Shown: positions 25,495 to 33,726, counted from the stretch's first letter. The stretch: DNA of 35,582 nucleotides from an uncultured Planctomycetaceae bacterium (GCA_913031625.1 CAJWGB010000030.1:1-35582), one strand, 5' to 3'. Made by a program: numbers and translations. Notes: generated by a model from the letters alone, not told the origin.

Positions 25495-25968
25495 TTATTC
25501 CACGTTGTCCCGTGACCGGCGAATGGCAAGGACAGAGTTATTCACGACCCATGAAACATAACCGCTGCCGACAATCAGTCCGGCCCCGAACATCGGTGGA
25601 GACGATCTCTCCCACAATTGACTTAAGTCCAGCACAACCACACAGACAAAGCACAGAATTGCCAGGGCTCCCAGACTGAGACCTCCCAGAAGTGCGTTGC
25701 TGCGATTGGCTGCAACGATGGAAGTCACGAGGGTGATACTGAACATCATGCCCATCAGGCCGAACATCACAATGGCAAACGCGGCCAGTACTCCCCAGCC
25801 CCGAAAGTCCGGGAATGTCCACAACACTCCGATGGTCCCCACCACCGGAACCAGCAAAATGATCGCACACAGTAACCTGGATGTTTTTCGAGCAGGACGA
25901 CTATTAGTCTGCTCCCTCTCACGACTGATGCTTTCCGAGACGGCGTAGGGTTGATGAGAGTTCGACAT
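25495..25968 (-). CDS. Small four-helix membrane protein, function unknown
   Basis: A 157-residue protein with a polar N-terminal 30 residues and four hydrophobic segments: about 33-51 (LLCAIILLVPVVGTIGVLW), 57-83 (GVLAAFAIVMFGLMGMMFSI), 93-112 (GGLSLGALAILCFVCVVVL) and 124-145 (MFGAGLIVGSGYVSWVVNNS). The C-terminus is basic. I recognise no family. The ATG at 25968 has AGGA immediately upstream, closer than ideal, but no later in-frame start would keep the first membrane segment. It is divergent from the dihydrofolate reductase gene across 138 bp. An uncharacterised inner-membrane protein is the most I can support. Confidence 0.65.
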   Translation of the reverse strand: MSNSHQPYAVSESISREREQTNSRPARKTSRLLCAIILLVPVVGTIGVLWTFPDFRGWGVLAAFAIVMFGLMGMMFSITLVTSIVAANRSNALLGGLSLGALAILCFVCVVVLDLSQLWERSSPPMFGAGLIVGSGYVSWVVNNSVLAIRRSRDNVE

Positions 25969-26106
25969 TCCTGAATTCTAACACGCAGGAAAGCTGATTT
26001 CGGTCCAACCTACACAGCGATAAATAATTTGCCTGTGGACCATAAGAATCCCGACATTCAGGACGTCAGAGACAGGTCAGATTAATCACGTTCAGGGAAA
26101 GGCCGA

Positions 26107-26577
26107 ATGATCATCATTTCCGCGATGTCGACAGATCGAGTGATTGGCAGCGGTGACGGCATGCCATGGGACGTGCCTGAGGAATACGCGCAGTACCTCC
26201 GGTTTGTAACCGGGCAGACGGTCATCATGGGCCGAGTGTCGTTCGAGATCTTCGGCGCTGACCTTCCGCCCGGGACAACATCCATTGTGATTTCACGAAA
26301 CGACCAGATTGCCTCCGATCACGTCGTTCGCAGTCTCGACGATGCATTGTCAATCGCCGCACAGACTGGCAGGACGGTGTTTGTTGCGGGAGGGAGTTCC
26401 ATCTACGCAGAAGCCATCCCCCGCGCCAGCGAGATGTTTCTCAGCATCATTAAAGGGGACTCCTTCGCCGGCGACACTTACTTTCCTGAGTTCGATCCGG
26501 CGGACTGGAGTATCGAGGAAGAGCGAGACGAACCGAGATTTGTTTTTCGCAGATACGTCAGAGTTCAGGAGACCTGA
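26107..26577 (+). CDS. folA: Dihydrofolate reductase
   Basis: Reduces dihydrofolate to tetrahydrofolate with NADPH in one-carbon metabolism. The 156-residue length is standard. Matches to the family are MIIISAMSTDRVIGSGDGMPW (N-terminal strand and Met20 loop region), WDVPEEYAQY where Glu26 takes the place of the catalytic acid (Asp27 in E. coli), TVIMGRVSFE (NADPH-binding segment), IVISRN, VFVAGGSSIY and the C-terminal GDTYFPEFDPADW. ATG 26107 is preceded by AGGGAAAGG. No thymidylate synthase gene is adjacent. Some sequence positions differ from the classical enzyme (Asp22, Val23 near the active site), so activity is probable but not certain. Confidence 0.88.
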   Translation: MIIISAMSTDRVIGSGDGMPWDVPEEYAQYLRFVTGQTVIMGRVSFEIFGADLPPGTTSIVISRNDQIASDHVVRSLDDALSIAAQTGRTVFVAGGSSIYAEAIPRASEMFLSIIKGDSFAGDTYFPEFDPADWSIEEERDEPRFVFRRYVRVQET

Positions 26578-27241
26578 TCGCAGGAACTCGCTCCGGCTGG
26601 GCAAAAATACGGAACCAGTGAGGCCGGGAGGAGGTATTACCAGTCTGCATGTTGACAGGAACCAGGTCATGCAGAGCCGGATGACTGGATGAAGACTGCC
26701 ATGTTCAGTCCTGAACTGCGCAGGGCCCTGCGGGCATCCGGTGCAACGAATTTAGAGGAGTACGATAAAAGGTCTCCTCTGACCATATGGTGCTGTTTTG
26801 ACCATTAGTGTACCAGTGCTCAAGAAATCGCATCGGCCAGCATGCAGACTCTGCGACAGACTGGGCTAACAGGCAGATCCTGCCTGGAGTTGATGGAGCA
26901 TCCGGACTCTCCCTCCGGAGACACAGAGACGCTGAGACTCCGGCACCAAAACGGTCGAAGATGGGAATACTCCCATTGTGCTTCACTCTCGTCTGCGGGC
27001 CTGCGACCAGATCAGATGTCTATCTTCTGATTTGGGCAGACATGTGTCGTTCTCTCCGCACAGACGGAACAGAGATTCGAATTAGCAAGTCCGATTCCAT
27101 GTCGCCGGACACTTGCCACAACTCGTGTGTCACTGCTCTAAGCCCGTGTATTCCGCACAGGACACGTGTCGCATTGGTCCAGGCCTGTTTGGTCAACATT
27201 AGCCATGCTCTGCCTGCAGTTCGAACGAAGTGGAGGGGCCT
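26578..27241. other. Gene-free interval after dihydrofolate reductase
   Basis: A 664-bp stretch without a supported gene; short open frames on both strands have no ribosome-binding site or protein character. It contains two small hairpins: AGAGGAG/CTCCTCT at 26754-26780 and ATGGGA-ATAC-TCCCAT around 26957. A GGAGACACAGAGACGCTGAG segment near 26917 loosely recalls the ACCACAGAG repeat. The 3' edge carries the GGAGGGG site before the decayed membrane protein gene. Confidence 0.45.
26754..26780. terminator. Perfect 7-bp hairpin downstream of folA
   Basis: AGAGGAG (26754-26760) and CTCCTCT (26774-26780) form a perfect seven-base-pair stem with a 13-base loop. It lies 176 bases past the folA stop and has no strong T-tract, so termination is only one possibility. 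Confidence 0.3.
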
Positions 27242-28418
27242 GTGACAGATGCCGACCCCACATCGAATCCACCTCCATCGAATCAGATTGAGTGACAGGA
27301 TGCTCTCTGGCTGCTGGGCATGGGAGTCGTCTTCAGCATGTTCTATCTGAGCATCGCTCAGGACTATCGGATGTTTGCGGGATACACAAACTACGACAAC
27401 GTCCTGTTTGGTGCCGATCATGTTGATGCTCTGAATGGATGGATTGGTAAACACAAGGGCACCCATCCATTGCTCCCTCTGGTGGTGGTGCCACTGAGCA
27501 ACCTGTTCGGCAGCATCTGTGGAGACTACGAATCGGGACTTTCCTTATTGAGCGGCTGCATTGGCGGATTCGCAGTCGCCATGTTTTATGGACTGCTGAG
27601 AATGGTAGTTCAGCGCCCCGCGAGCGTGGCGGGCACGTTGCTGTTTGGTTTCTCAATGAATCAGATGGTATTCAGCGGCCTTCCTGACACCTATGTCCTG
27701 GTTGCAATCAGCATCATCCCCAGTTTCATGCTGCTTCTTCGAAGCCTGAACACGGGGCAGCTGAATTCTGTCCTGTGGACGGCGGCGGGGGTACTCGCGT
27801 TCAGTATCACGATTACCACGCTTGCTCAATTTGCTGTGTGCCTGACAGCGGCGCTGCTTGCGACGCAGGGGGTCAGGCTGAGATCTCTCACGCAGGGCAT
27901 CGGCATCTGCATCTGCGCGATCGGAATCGGGACCGCGCTGGTTGCCGTCCAATACTCATTCTATCCCGACTCTCAACTGTTCTTTCAGCCAGCCGTGTAC
28001 AATTATGAAATGCAGTACCTGACACCGCTGATTGTGGAGCACCCTGGTGCGGTTGCTGACGAACTGATCAAGTCATTCTGGTTGTTCAACATCGTTGGGC
28101 AGGATCCCCTTGTGGTTCGACACGAACCCGGGTTGCGAGTCGAACTGATATACTACCGCGCGGCGGTCGATTACGGCTGGCTGGAAATGGCTGCCGTCGT
28201 TCCGTGGCTCATTCTTTACATCCGGGGCGCAATCCGCACGCTTCAGGATTCCGCACGTCGACCGTTTCTCCTTGCCACCTGGGTATGTGTTGGCTCTCAC
28301 CTGACGCTACACTCGTTCTTCAGCACGGATGAGCTGTTTCTCTACGCACCTCATTACACATTCATCGTATTGCTGACCGCGATCAGCCAGTCCAGTACGA
28401 AAGGGCGACTCCCCCTGT
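27242..28418 (+). pseudogene. Polytopic membrane protein (glycosyltransferase-39-like), decayed
   Basis: Encodes a multi-spanning protein resembling planctomycete membrane proteins of the ArnT/PMT-like type (phrases NVLFGADHVDALNGW, KGTHPLLPLVVVPL, FGFSMNQMVFSGLPDTYVL). A GTG at 27242 with GGAGGGG just upstream begins a plausible N-terminus (VTDADPTSNPPPSNQIE), but TGA follows at 27293-27295, and the first membrane helix (QDALWLLGMGVVFSMFYLSI) starts right after it. An ATG at 27320 would cut that helix. At the other end, protein character stops after HYTFIVLLTAISQ (about 28386) with no stop codon; the frame merely stays open to 29098 through the YbaN gene and beyond. I interpret a nonsense mutation plus a lost 3' end. 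A restart at 27320 cannot be excluded. Confidence 0.6.
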
Positions 28419-28952
28419 GTGGCTGGCTGGCGGTTGCGACACGTCGCGGAGTTGTCGCAAAGAGAGTTGCGCACCCACGGGCCGCACGCACCTGTCACTC
28501 AGGCCACCGAACGTTCGGGCTTCGTGCGACTCGCCTATGCAGTCGCCGGCAGTCTCTGCGTTGCGTTGGGAGCCGTCGGCATCGTTCTGCCTGGTCTGCC
28601 CACAACCCCATTCCTGCTGCTGGCGAGCTGGTGCTTCGGACGATCGTCGCGACGACTGGAAAATGCATTGCTGCGGTCCCGATTCTTTGGTCCGCTCATT
28701 CGAGACTGGCGCCGACATCGGGCCATCCACTCTTCGATCCGCAATCTGGCAGTCGGGACCGTGATCCTCATGGTCACCGCGACACTGGTGTTCTCAACAC
28801 TCAGCCTGCCAGTCAAGGCAGCCATCACCGCGTTCGCTGGAATCGGCCTGGCTGTGATTCTCCGACTCCCGGTCATCAAAGAGCAGGTCGCCGAGCACAG
28901 GACCAGGAGTGCCGGGCTCGTGCGTCGAGCAGACGAAGCAACCCAGCAGTAA
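28419..28952 (+). CDS. YbaN/DUF454-family inner-membrane protein
   Basis: A small inner-membrane protein family of unknown function. The conserved part is VAGSLCVALGAVGIVLPGLPTTPFLLLASWCFGRSSRRLENALL split over residues 42-85, with the hallmark LPGLPTTPF and the following FGPLIRDWRRHRAI, then two more hydrophobic segments (TVILMVTATLVFSTLSLP, AAITAFAGIGLAVILRLP). The start is unclear: GTG 28419 gives 177 residues with a polar 35-residue N-terminal extension that other members lack; TTG codons at 28452 or 28467 are alternatives. It directly abuts the decayed end of the membrane protein gene, and part of its N-terminus may come from the same rearrangement. Confidence 0.75.
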   Translation: MAGWRLRHVAELSQRELRTHGPHAPVTQATERSGFVRLAYAVAGSLCVALGAVGIVLPGLPTTPFLLLASWCFGRSSRRLENALLRSRFFGPLIRDWRRHRAIHSSIRNLAVGTVILMVTATLVFSTLSLPVKAAITAFAGIGLAVILRLPVIKEQVAEHRTRSAGLVRRADEATQQ

Positions 28953-29002
28953 CAGGATCCGATGACTCTTCTGAGCGGGTTACTGAACACTCTGCAGCTG
29001 GT

Positions 29003-29893
29003 TCAAAATACACAACCAGGTTTGTAGCAGACCTGCATCCGCGAATCGGGAGCTGTTGGCGGCCTGATCACTGCGTCGAGATGCTGCAGCAGCAGTGAAC
29101 CGAACTCGTTTCCGTTTCTGATCAGCTGTTCCTGAAAAAATGCCGGGCGCAGGAACCAGAGCAGCAGATTCTGAATGTGCCTGATTGCTAACGGCTGGCC
29201 AGCGGACGGAATGCACCAGAGCGCCGCATTTCGCTGCTGAAGCTGCCATGCGATTCTCATCATGCGATCACAATCCGGCTCTCTGACAACATGTAATGAA
29301 TCTTCGCCGCAGTAGTCGGCCGGGAGCGTTTCACACAGATCCTCGCCCAGCTCAAGTCCGGCAGGCGGGTCCATTTGAGCATACTTAAAATTTGCCAGAA
29401 GAAATGCTTTGGGGTGCCGGCCCAGTTGCTCCAGTATCTCGTCGTCCATTCCCGGATTCTGTGCCAATCGGACGACGACATCGTGTCCCACAAACTGCGT
29501 TCCGAAGACGGAATCATCTCCCATCAGAGCAGCGAGTCCGGCCTGCCGATGAGTTGCTGTGTCAGCAGGACTTCGGCTCTCAATGACAGCGAACTGGTCA
29601 CTGCCGACCTGCAGGGCATCACCGTCCTCCAGCTGACTGATTCCGACCACGGATTGGCCATTCACACAGATGAGTCCGGGATCTCCCGTGAGATCTTCCA
29701 GGACACACAGGCTTTCTTCGATTCTGATCTGCAGACAGACATCCGGGAGCCCGAACGAAAGATGAAGACTGAGGTCACACTGCTCAGACGTGCCGATCGT
29801 CACCGGGGCATTCCCGGCCAGCTGGCACACTCGTTCGCCTGGAGCACATCTGCTGAGTCGTTGAATCTCAAAGATGGACTGATGCTGCATCAT
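29003..29893 (-). CDS. FHA-domain protein, probably T6SS-associated
   Basis: A 296-residue cytosolic protein. Residues about 28-110 fit a divergent forkhead-associated domain (VTIGTSEQCDLSL, VLEDLTGDPGLICVNGQ, LEDGDALQVGSDQFAVIE), normally a phosphothreonine reader. The rest (about 150-290: AFLLANFKYAQMDPPAGLEL, AALWCIPSAGQPLAIRHIQN, WFLRPAFFQEQL) is not a family I can name with certainty; its layout recalls DUF4123 chaperone/adaptor proteins of type VI loci. It is divergent from hcp, sharing a 472-bp regulatory region, which supports a link to the secretion island. FHA proteins are known post-translational regulators of T6SS in proteobacteria (Fha1/TagH). Start ATG 29893; ATG 29890 is equally possible. 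Confidence 0.75.
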   Translation of the reverse strand: MMQHQSIFEIQRLSRCAPGERVCQLAGNAPVTIGTSEQCDLSLHLSFGLPDVCLQIRIEESLCVLEDLTGDPGLICVNGQSVVGISQLEDGDALQVGSDQFAVIESRSPADTATHRQAGLAALMGDDSVFGTQFVGHDVVVRLAQNPGMDDEILEQLGRHPKAFLLANFKYAQMDPPAGLELGEDLCETLPADYCGEDSLHVVREPDCDRMMRIAWQLQQRNAALWCIPSAGQPLAIRHIQNLLLWFLRPAFFQEQLIRNGNEFGSLLLQHLDAVIRPPTAPDSRMQVCYKPGCVF

Positions 29894-30365
29894 CCTGCTC
29901 TCGCTGTGGTCTCATCGATGTGAAGGGGCGTCTGCAAGACGAAGCCTGCCTTCATTTCTGTCGTCGACTGAAAGAGCTGTTCGTTTTCAGCTCAAGCGTG
30001 GGAAAACCGTGGCGAGACACGATCAGGCTGATCGAGGGGCATTTCACGCGACATGGTTATCTGTCAGATTCTGTTTCGGTTGCGTACTTTTTCTCAAAAC
30101 GACAGATTTCGGAGAAATCGGTGCCTGAGAGTGAATTCGGAACAGGCACTTAAGCAGTCAAATGCCTGACGAAACAACGATTCGACGATCCCGCGTGTAC
30201 TCTTGGGAAACGATTCCGGTGGTAACTGAAAAGTTTTTCTCAAAAGTACGCAACCCAAAAACGGAATCCCGGAGAATGTAATTGTCAGCGGCCTGAGAGG
30301 GCCCAAAACGGTGTCCAGAATGTTTCTGACACAAATTTTAATCTCAAACGACAAGGAGAACGAAG
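29894..30365. promoter_or_regulatory. Divergent regulatory region between FHA gene and hcp
   Basis: A 472-bp non-coding region between divergent genes. It contains an inverted repeat: arms at 30067-30092 and 30242-30268 share the core GGTTGCGTACTTTT (30079-30092 region on plus; AAAAGTACGCAACC at 30242-30255). The arms extend outward as GATTCTGTTT and its near complement. The downstream end is AT-richer and carries AAGGAG seven bases before the hcp ATG. No gene is supported here. Confidence 0.5.
30067..30268. repeat. Inverted repeat upstream of hcp
   Basis: The arms (30067-30092 and 30242-30268) match over about 25 bases with small gaps, the central 14 bases being identical. The 149-base spacer is too long for a simple terminator. 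Candidates are paired binding sites for one regulator, paired promoters, or a long leader stem. Confidence 0.5.
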
Positions 30366-30851
30366 ATGGCCGCTTTCATGAAACTTGGCGACATCAAGGG
30401 TGAAGCAACTGACCAGGAACACAGCGACTGGATCATCATCGAATCGATGAGCAGCCCCATGTTTCGATCGATTCCGGAAGGTGCCCGGGACGCACAGCGA
30501 TCACGAGGGGATACGACTCTGGGCGACATCGTTGTCGTTCGCGAACTGGACAAGTCTTCCACAAAACTGCAGGAAAACTGTGCTAACGGCACCTTCTTTT
30601 CCGAGGTGGAAATTCACTTCTGTACTCAGGTGAAGAACAAGCAGCAGGAATACCTGACGTACAAGCTGAAGGATGTCATCATCACCAGTTACAGTTTCCA
30701 CGGAAACGCGGCTGGCGATCCGCTGCCAACTGAAGAAGTGACTCTCGGCTACACCGAGGTGGAATGGACCTACATCACTGTGGATCCAAAGACTGGTGAC
30801 AAGAAGGGGAATGTGCCGGGTTCATACAACCCTGGCAAAGGTGCTTCCTGA
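30366..30851 (+). CDS. hcp: Hcp-family type VI secretion tube protein
   Basis: Hexameric ring protein that stacks into the inner tube of a contractile secretion system. The 161-residue length is standard. Family features are the opening MAAFMKLGDIKGEA, the HSDWIIIESMSSP strand, GDTTLGDIVVVRELDKSS, FFSEVEIHFCTQV, YLTYKLKDVIITSYSFHG and the closing EVTLGYTEVEWTYI. The ATG is preceded by AAGGAG at seven bases, the strongest ribosome-binding site in this region, which fits the high expression usual for hcp. A terminator-like hairpin follows before vgrG. It belongs to the Hcp1/COG3157 class. Confidence 0.93.
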   Translation: MAAFMKLGDIKGEATDQEHSDWIIIESMSSPMFRSIPEGARDAQRSRGDTTLGDIVVVRELDKSSTKLQENCANGTFFSEVEIHFCTQVKNKQQEYLTYKLKDVIITSYSFHGNAAGDPLPTEEVTLGYTEVEWTYITVDPKTGDKKGNVPGSYNPGKGAS

Positions 30852-30877
30852 TTCGGAAGCCCGAAGGCATTATCGCC

Positions 30878-30937
30878 AAAAGCTATGGCTCGCGCGGGGA
30901 ACAGTTCAGCAGTCCCCGTGTCGGTCATGGCTTTTTT
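30878..30937 (+). terminator. Terminator-like hairpin between hcp and vgrG
   Basis: AAAAGCTATGGC (from 30878) pairs with the stretch whose reverse complement is AAAAGCCATGAC, and inside it GGGGA pairs with TCCCC around a short loop. Six T (30932-30937) follow the stem. Stem plus T-tract fits an intrinsic terminator; partial read-through would give more hcp than vgrG transcript. Confidence 0.55.
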
Positions 30938-30971
30938 CTCCTGGTGCAGGCTCTGCTGAAAGGGCGGACAG

Positions 30972-33092
30972 ATGGTGAATCACACTCAGGAAGAACGTCG
31001 CATTGGAGTGGAAACTCCGCTCGGAACAGACAAGCTTCTGCTGACATCATTCACCGGCGAAGAAGGGCTTTCACAGCTCTTCCGATTTGAACTCGAGTTT
31101 CTGTCGAGCGAAGCGTGGATTGATCCCAAAGACATCGTTGGCAAGCAGATCGACTTCTATGTCGAATACGACGACGGTGAACCACGCTGGTTCAACGGAT
31201 ATGTCAACCAGTTCACGTATGCAGGACAGAATGACAGAGTCCACCTTTACTCGGCCACCGTTGTTCCGTGGCTGTGGTTTCTGACCAAGGGATCTGACTG
31301 CCGTGAACATGAAAACAATGCGGGCCGGAATGCCCAGGACATCATCGATGGCCTGCTGGGGGATCTGGGTTTCTCAGACTACCAGTGGGACCTGCAGCGA
31401 ACACCGGAAAAGCGGAACTACTGTGTCCAGTACCGCGAAACGCACTATGAGTTCATGACCCGACTGCTTTCGGAAGAGGGGATTTTCTATTACTTCAAAC
31501 ACGAAGAGGGAAAGCATGAACTGATTCTGACTGACCATGTCGAAGGAGTGTACGACACAAAAGATACGGACCTGCATGTCCTGAATAATCTTTCCCAGCC
31601 GGAGGTCACAGACAACCTGACCGGCTGGAACCATGTCTACGAGTTCACTACGGGCAAATTCACCCACACAGATTACGACTTTGAAAAGCCAACAAGTTCA
31701 CTGGAAGTTAAGAAGAACAGTCTTGTCAGCCTGACAGGAAACAGCGGACTTGAGTATTACGATCATCCCGGAAGATATGTAGATAAGAGCGTGGGAGACG
31801 CGCTGGCTCAGCTCCGAATGGAACAGGAAGAGACAGCGCACGACAACGTATACGGCACCAGCAACTGTCGATCTTTTTCACCGGGCGGGCGATTTGAGCT
31901 CACAAAACACGTCAATGAAAACGAGACGGCAGGCAAGTGGGTCCTCACCCATGTCAAACATTCCGTCTCCATGGGCGGCAGTTACCTGACTGGTGGCGGT
32001 GCTGCTGAGGGCATTTATGACAACGAGTTTCGCTGCCTGCCGGCAGACGTTGTTTTTCGTCCGGCACACATTCCCAGGCCTCAGGTGCACGGCATTCAGT
32101 CTGCCGTGGTTGTTGGTCCTCCCGGTGAGGAAATCTGGCCGGATGAATTTGGCCGCATCAAAATCCAGTACCACTGGGACCGGGTGGATAACGGGGATGA
32201 TGCCAGCAGTTTCTGGGTTCGCGCCACGACGCCATGGGCCGGTTCCGGCTGGGGAATGATCAATATTCCGCGGATCGGGCAGGAAGTGGTTGTGGAGTTT
32301 CTGGAAGGAGATCCCGATCGCCCGGTTGTCACCGGCATGTTGTACAACAAAGACAATATGCCGCCGTATTCCCTGCCGGATAACAAGACACAGTCCGGCA
32401 TTAAGTCTCGCAGTACGCTGGGAGGTGGCGACGCGAATTTCAACGAGATCCGATTTGAAGACAAGATCGGTTCCGAGGAGATTTACATTCACGCCGAAAA
32501 AGACCAGACCGTGATGGTCAAGAATGACCGGTCAGGCACGGTTGGACACGACGAAACATTAACGGTCATCAACGATCGCACACGCACCGTTGGTGTCAAT
32601 GAAACGGTTCTTGTTGGGAGCAATCGCACTCACTCAGTCGGATCCAATGAGACAATTACGGTGGGCGTCGCCCAGATGGTCACAGTCGCTGCCGCGCAGA
32701 CCATTACCGTCGGCGCTGCACAGGCGACTACGGTTGGAGCATCTCAGTCGAATACAGTCGGTGTCAGCCAGAGCAACGACGTTGGTGTCAACCAGACGGA
32801 ATCCATCGGCAGCAACCAGACAATCACGGTCGGCGCCAACCATTCCATCCAGATCGGTAAAGACCAGTCGACTCAGATCGGTGACAACCAGACGATCAAG
32901 ATTGGTAAGAAACTGTCGATCGATGCAGGTGACGAGATCTCAATTGTCACAGGCAAGGCCAAACTGGTCATGAAAAAAGACGGTACTATTCAGATCAGTG
33001 GCAAAGACATTTCCGTGAAGGGAACCGGCAAGATCGATGTCAAAGCGAGCAAGGATATTGTGATGAAGGGGAAGAAAATCCTTCAGAACTAA
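30972..33092 (+). CDS. vgrG: VgrG-family type VI secretion spike protein (TssI)
   Basis: Trimeric spike that caps the Hcp tube. The 706-residue protein begins with the gp27-like base (TPLGTDKLLLTSFTGEEGLS, then YCVQYRETHYEFMTRLLSEEGI, the classic VgrG phrase). The gp5-like OB domain is around residues 375-470 (EIWPDEFGRIKIQYHWDR, SFWVRATTPWAGSGWG, QEVVVEFLEGDPDRPVVTG). Residues 516-651 are 17 tandem octads forming the beta-helical needle. The C-terminus (KLVMKKDGTIQISGKDISVK... ILQN) adds a short solenoid but no toxin domain. ATG 30972 is preceded by AAAGGG at about eight bases. The following gene encodes a DUF6484 protein, a common partner. Any effector must be carried non-covalently. Confidence 0.95.
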   Translation: MVNHTQEERRIGVETPLGTDKLLLTSFTGEEGLSQLFRFELEFLSSEAWIDPKDIVGKQIDFYVEYDDGEPRWFNGYVNQFTYAGQNDRVHLYSATVVPWLWFLTKGSDCREHENNAGRNAQDIIDGLLGDLGFSDYQWDLQRTPEKRNYCVQYRETHYEFMTRLLSEEGIFYYFKHEEGKHELILTDHVEGVYDTKDTDLHVLNNLSQPEVTDNLTGWNHVYEFTTGKFTHTDYDFEKPTSSLEVKKNSLVSLTGNSGLEYYDHPGRYVDKSVGDALAQLRMEQEETAHDNVYGTSNCRSFSPGGRFELTKHVNENETAGKWVLTHVKHSVSMGGSYLTGGGAAEGIYDNEFRCLPADVVFRPAHIPRPQVHGIQSAVVVGPPGEEIWPDEFGRIKIQYHWDRVDNGDDASSFWVRATTPWAGSGWGMINIPRIGQEVVVEFLEGDPDRPVVTGMLYNKDNMPPYSLPDNKTQSGIKSRSTLGGGDANFNEIRFEDKIGSEEIYIHAEKDQTVMVKNDRSGTVGHDETLTVINDRTRTVGVNETVLVGSNRTHSVGSNETITVGVAQMVTVAAAQTITVGAAQATTVGASQSNTVGVSQSNDVGVNQTESIGSNQTITVGANHSIQIGKDQSTQIGDNQTIKIGKKLSIDAGDEISIVTGKAKLVMKKDGTIQISGKDISVKGTGKIDVKASKDIVMKGKKILQN
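32517..32924 (+). repeat. 17 tandem octads (24-nt period) in VgrG needle
   Basis: Seventeen consecutive eight-residue units of consensus [V/I]-G-x-x-[Q/E]-T-x-T run without interruption through residues 516-651. Units such as VGSNETIT, IGSNQTIT and VGVNETVL are near-identical, and the DNA shows the same 24-base period. Each unit is one strand of the triple-stranded beta-helix. Unit number could vary by slippage. Confidence 0.85.
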
Positions 33093-33207
33093 CCCGGTCC
33101 GACGACGGCTGAGTGGCTGTTCAGTCATCAGCAGCGGGACTAGGATGTCTCTGCCAACTCGTGTGGTTATTTGATTCACTTCGTGACTTCTGACGTGTCT
33201 TATCATC

Positions 33208-33726
33208 ATGAATGCATCCGCTGATCTGTCACAGCAATCGGCCGTTTCTGAGGTGGAAGATTCTCCACTGGATCAGATCCTGACACAGTCGGACTCTCAG
33301 CCGCCAACAGCGGACACGGGACTGCCATCCGTCGTCACCGCTCAGTGTGTGAGCCTGAAGAACAGCCGGCCGATCGTCAATTATCGTGGGCAGGAACTGC
33401 AGGCGCGCAGCGTCCTGCCTCCCACTGATGCTCTGATTGGTCGTGATGTTGTTCTGTCCTTCGAAAATGGTGACGAGTCACTGCCCATCATTATGGGAGT
33501 CCTGGAGAACCCGGCTGTCGAGCTGCCCATTGTGGATGAAGAAACCACGGCGACTGTGGATGGTCGGCGCGTGGAGCTGAAAGCGAAGGAACGCATCGAA
33601 CTGAAGTGCGGCAAGGCCAGCATCATCCTGACGGCAGCGGGCAAGGTCCTGATCAAAGGCGCTTACGTTTCCAGCCGTTCCACCGGAGCACAGCGAATTC
33701 GGGGTGGCTCTGTTCACATCAACTAA
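33208..33726 (+). CDS. DUF6484 domain protein, T6SS spike-associated
   Basis: A 172-residue protein of the DUF6484 family found after vgrG in type VI loci; its precise role is not established. Residues 1-40 are polar and probably disordered. Residues 41-105 form the conserved domain (VTAQCVSLKNSRPIVNYRG, ARSVLPPTDALIGRDVVLSF, LPIIMGVLE). The C-terminal end, RIELKCGKASIILTAAGKVL then RSTGAQRIRGGSVHIN, has the repeated hydrophobic-glycine pattern of a small beta-solenoid, like the VgrG C-terminus. A spike adaptor or tip function is a reasonable inference. ATG 33208 has no clear ribosome-binding site. The next start (DUF2169) lies two bases after its stop. Confidence 0.85.
   Translation: MNASADLSQQSAVSEVEDSPLDQILTQSDSQPPTADTGLPSVVTAQCVSLKNSRPIVNYRGQELQARSVLPPTDALIGRDVVLSFENGDESLPIIMGVLENPAVELPIVDEETTATVDGRRVELKAKERIELKCGKASIILTAAGKVLIKGAYVSSRSTGAQRIRGGSVHIN

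Noticed and set aside
25377-25679. Plus-strand open frame containing WTAIRQSVGSHPRL
   Set aside because: Repeat-derived at its start and antisense to the small membrane protein gene in its second half.
26808-27245. 145-codon open frame between folA and the decayed membrane protein gene
   Set aside because: No ribosome-binding site, no hydrophobic or domain pattern, and rich in residues expected from random GC-rich sequence.
28419-29098. C-terminal extension of the membrane protein reading frame
   Set aside because: It is out of frame with the well-supported YbaN gene, has an Arg/Ser/His-rich random look, and ends antisense to the FHA gene.
32517-32924. Possible CRISPR or tandem DNA repeat array
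   Set aside because: The 24-base period is explained by protein octads inside vgrG; there are no spacers or conserved identical repeats.
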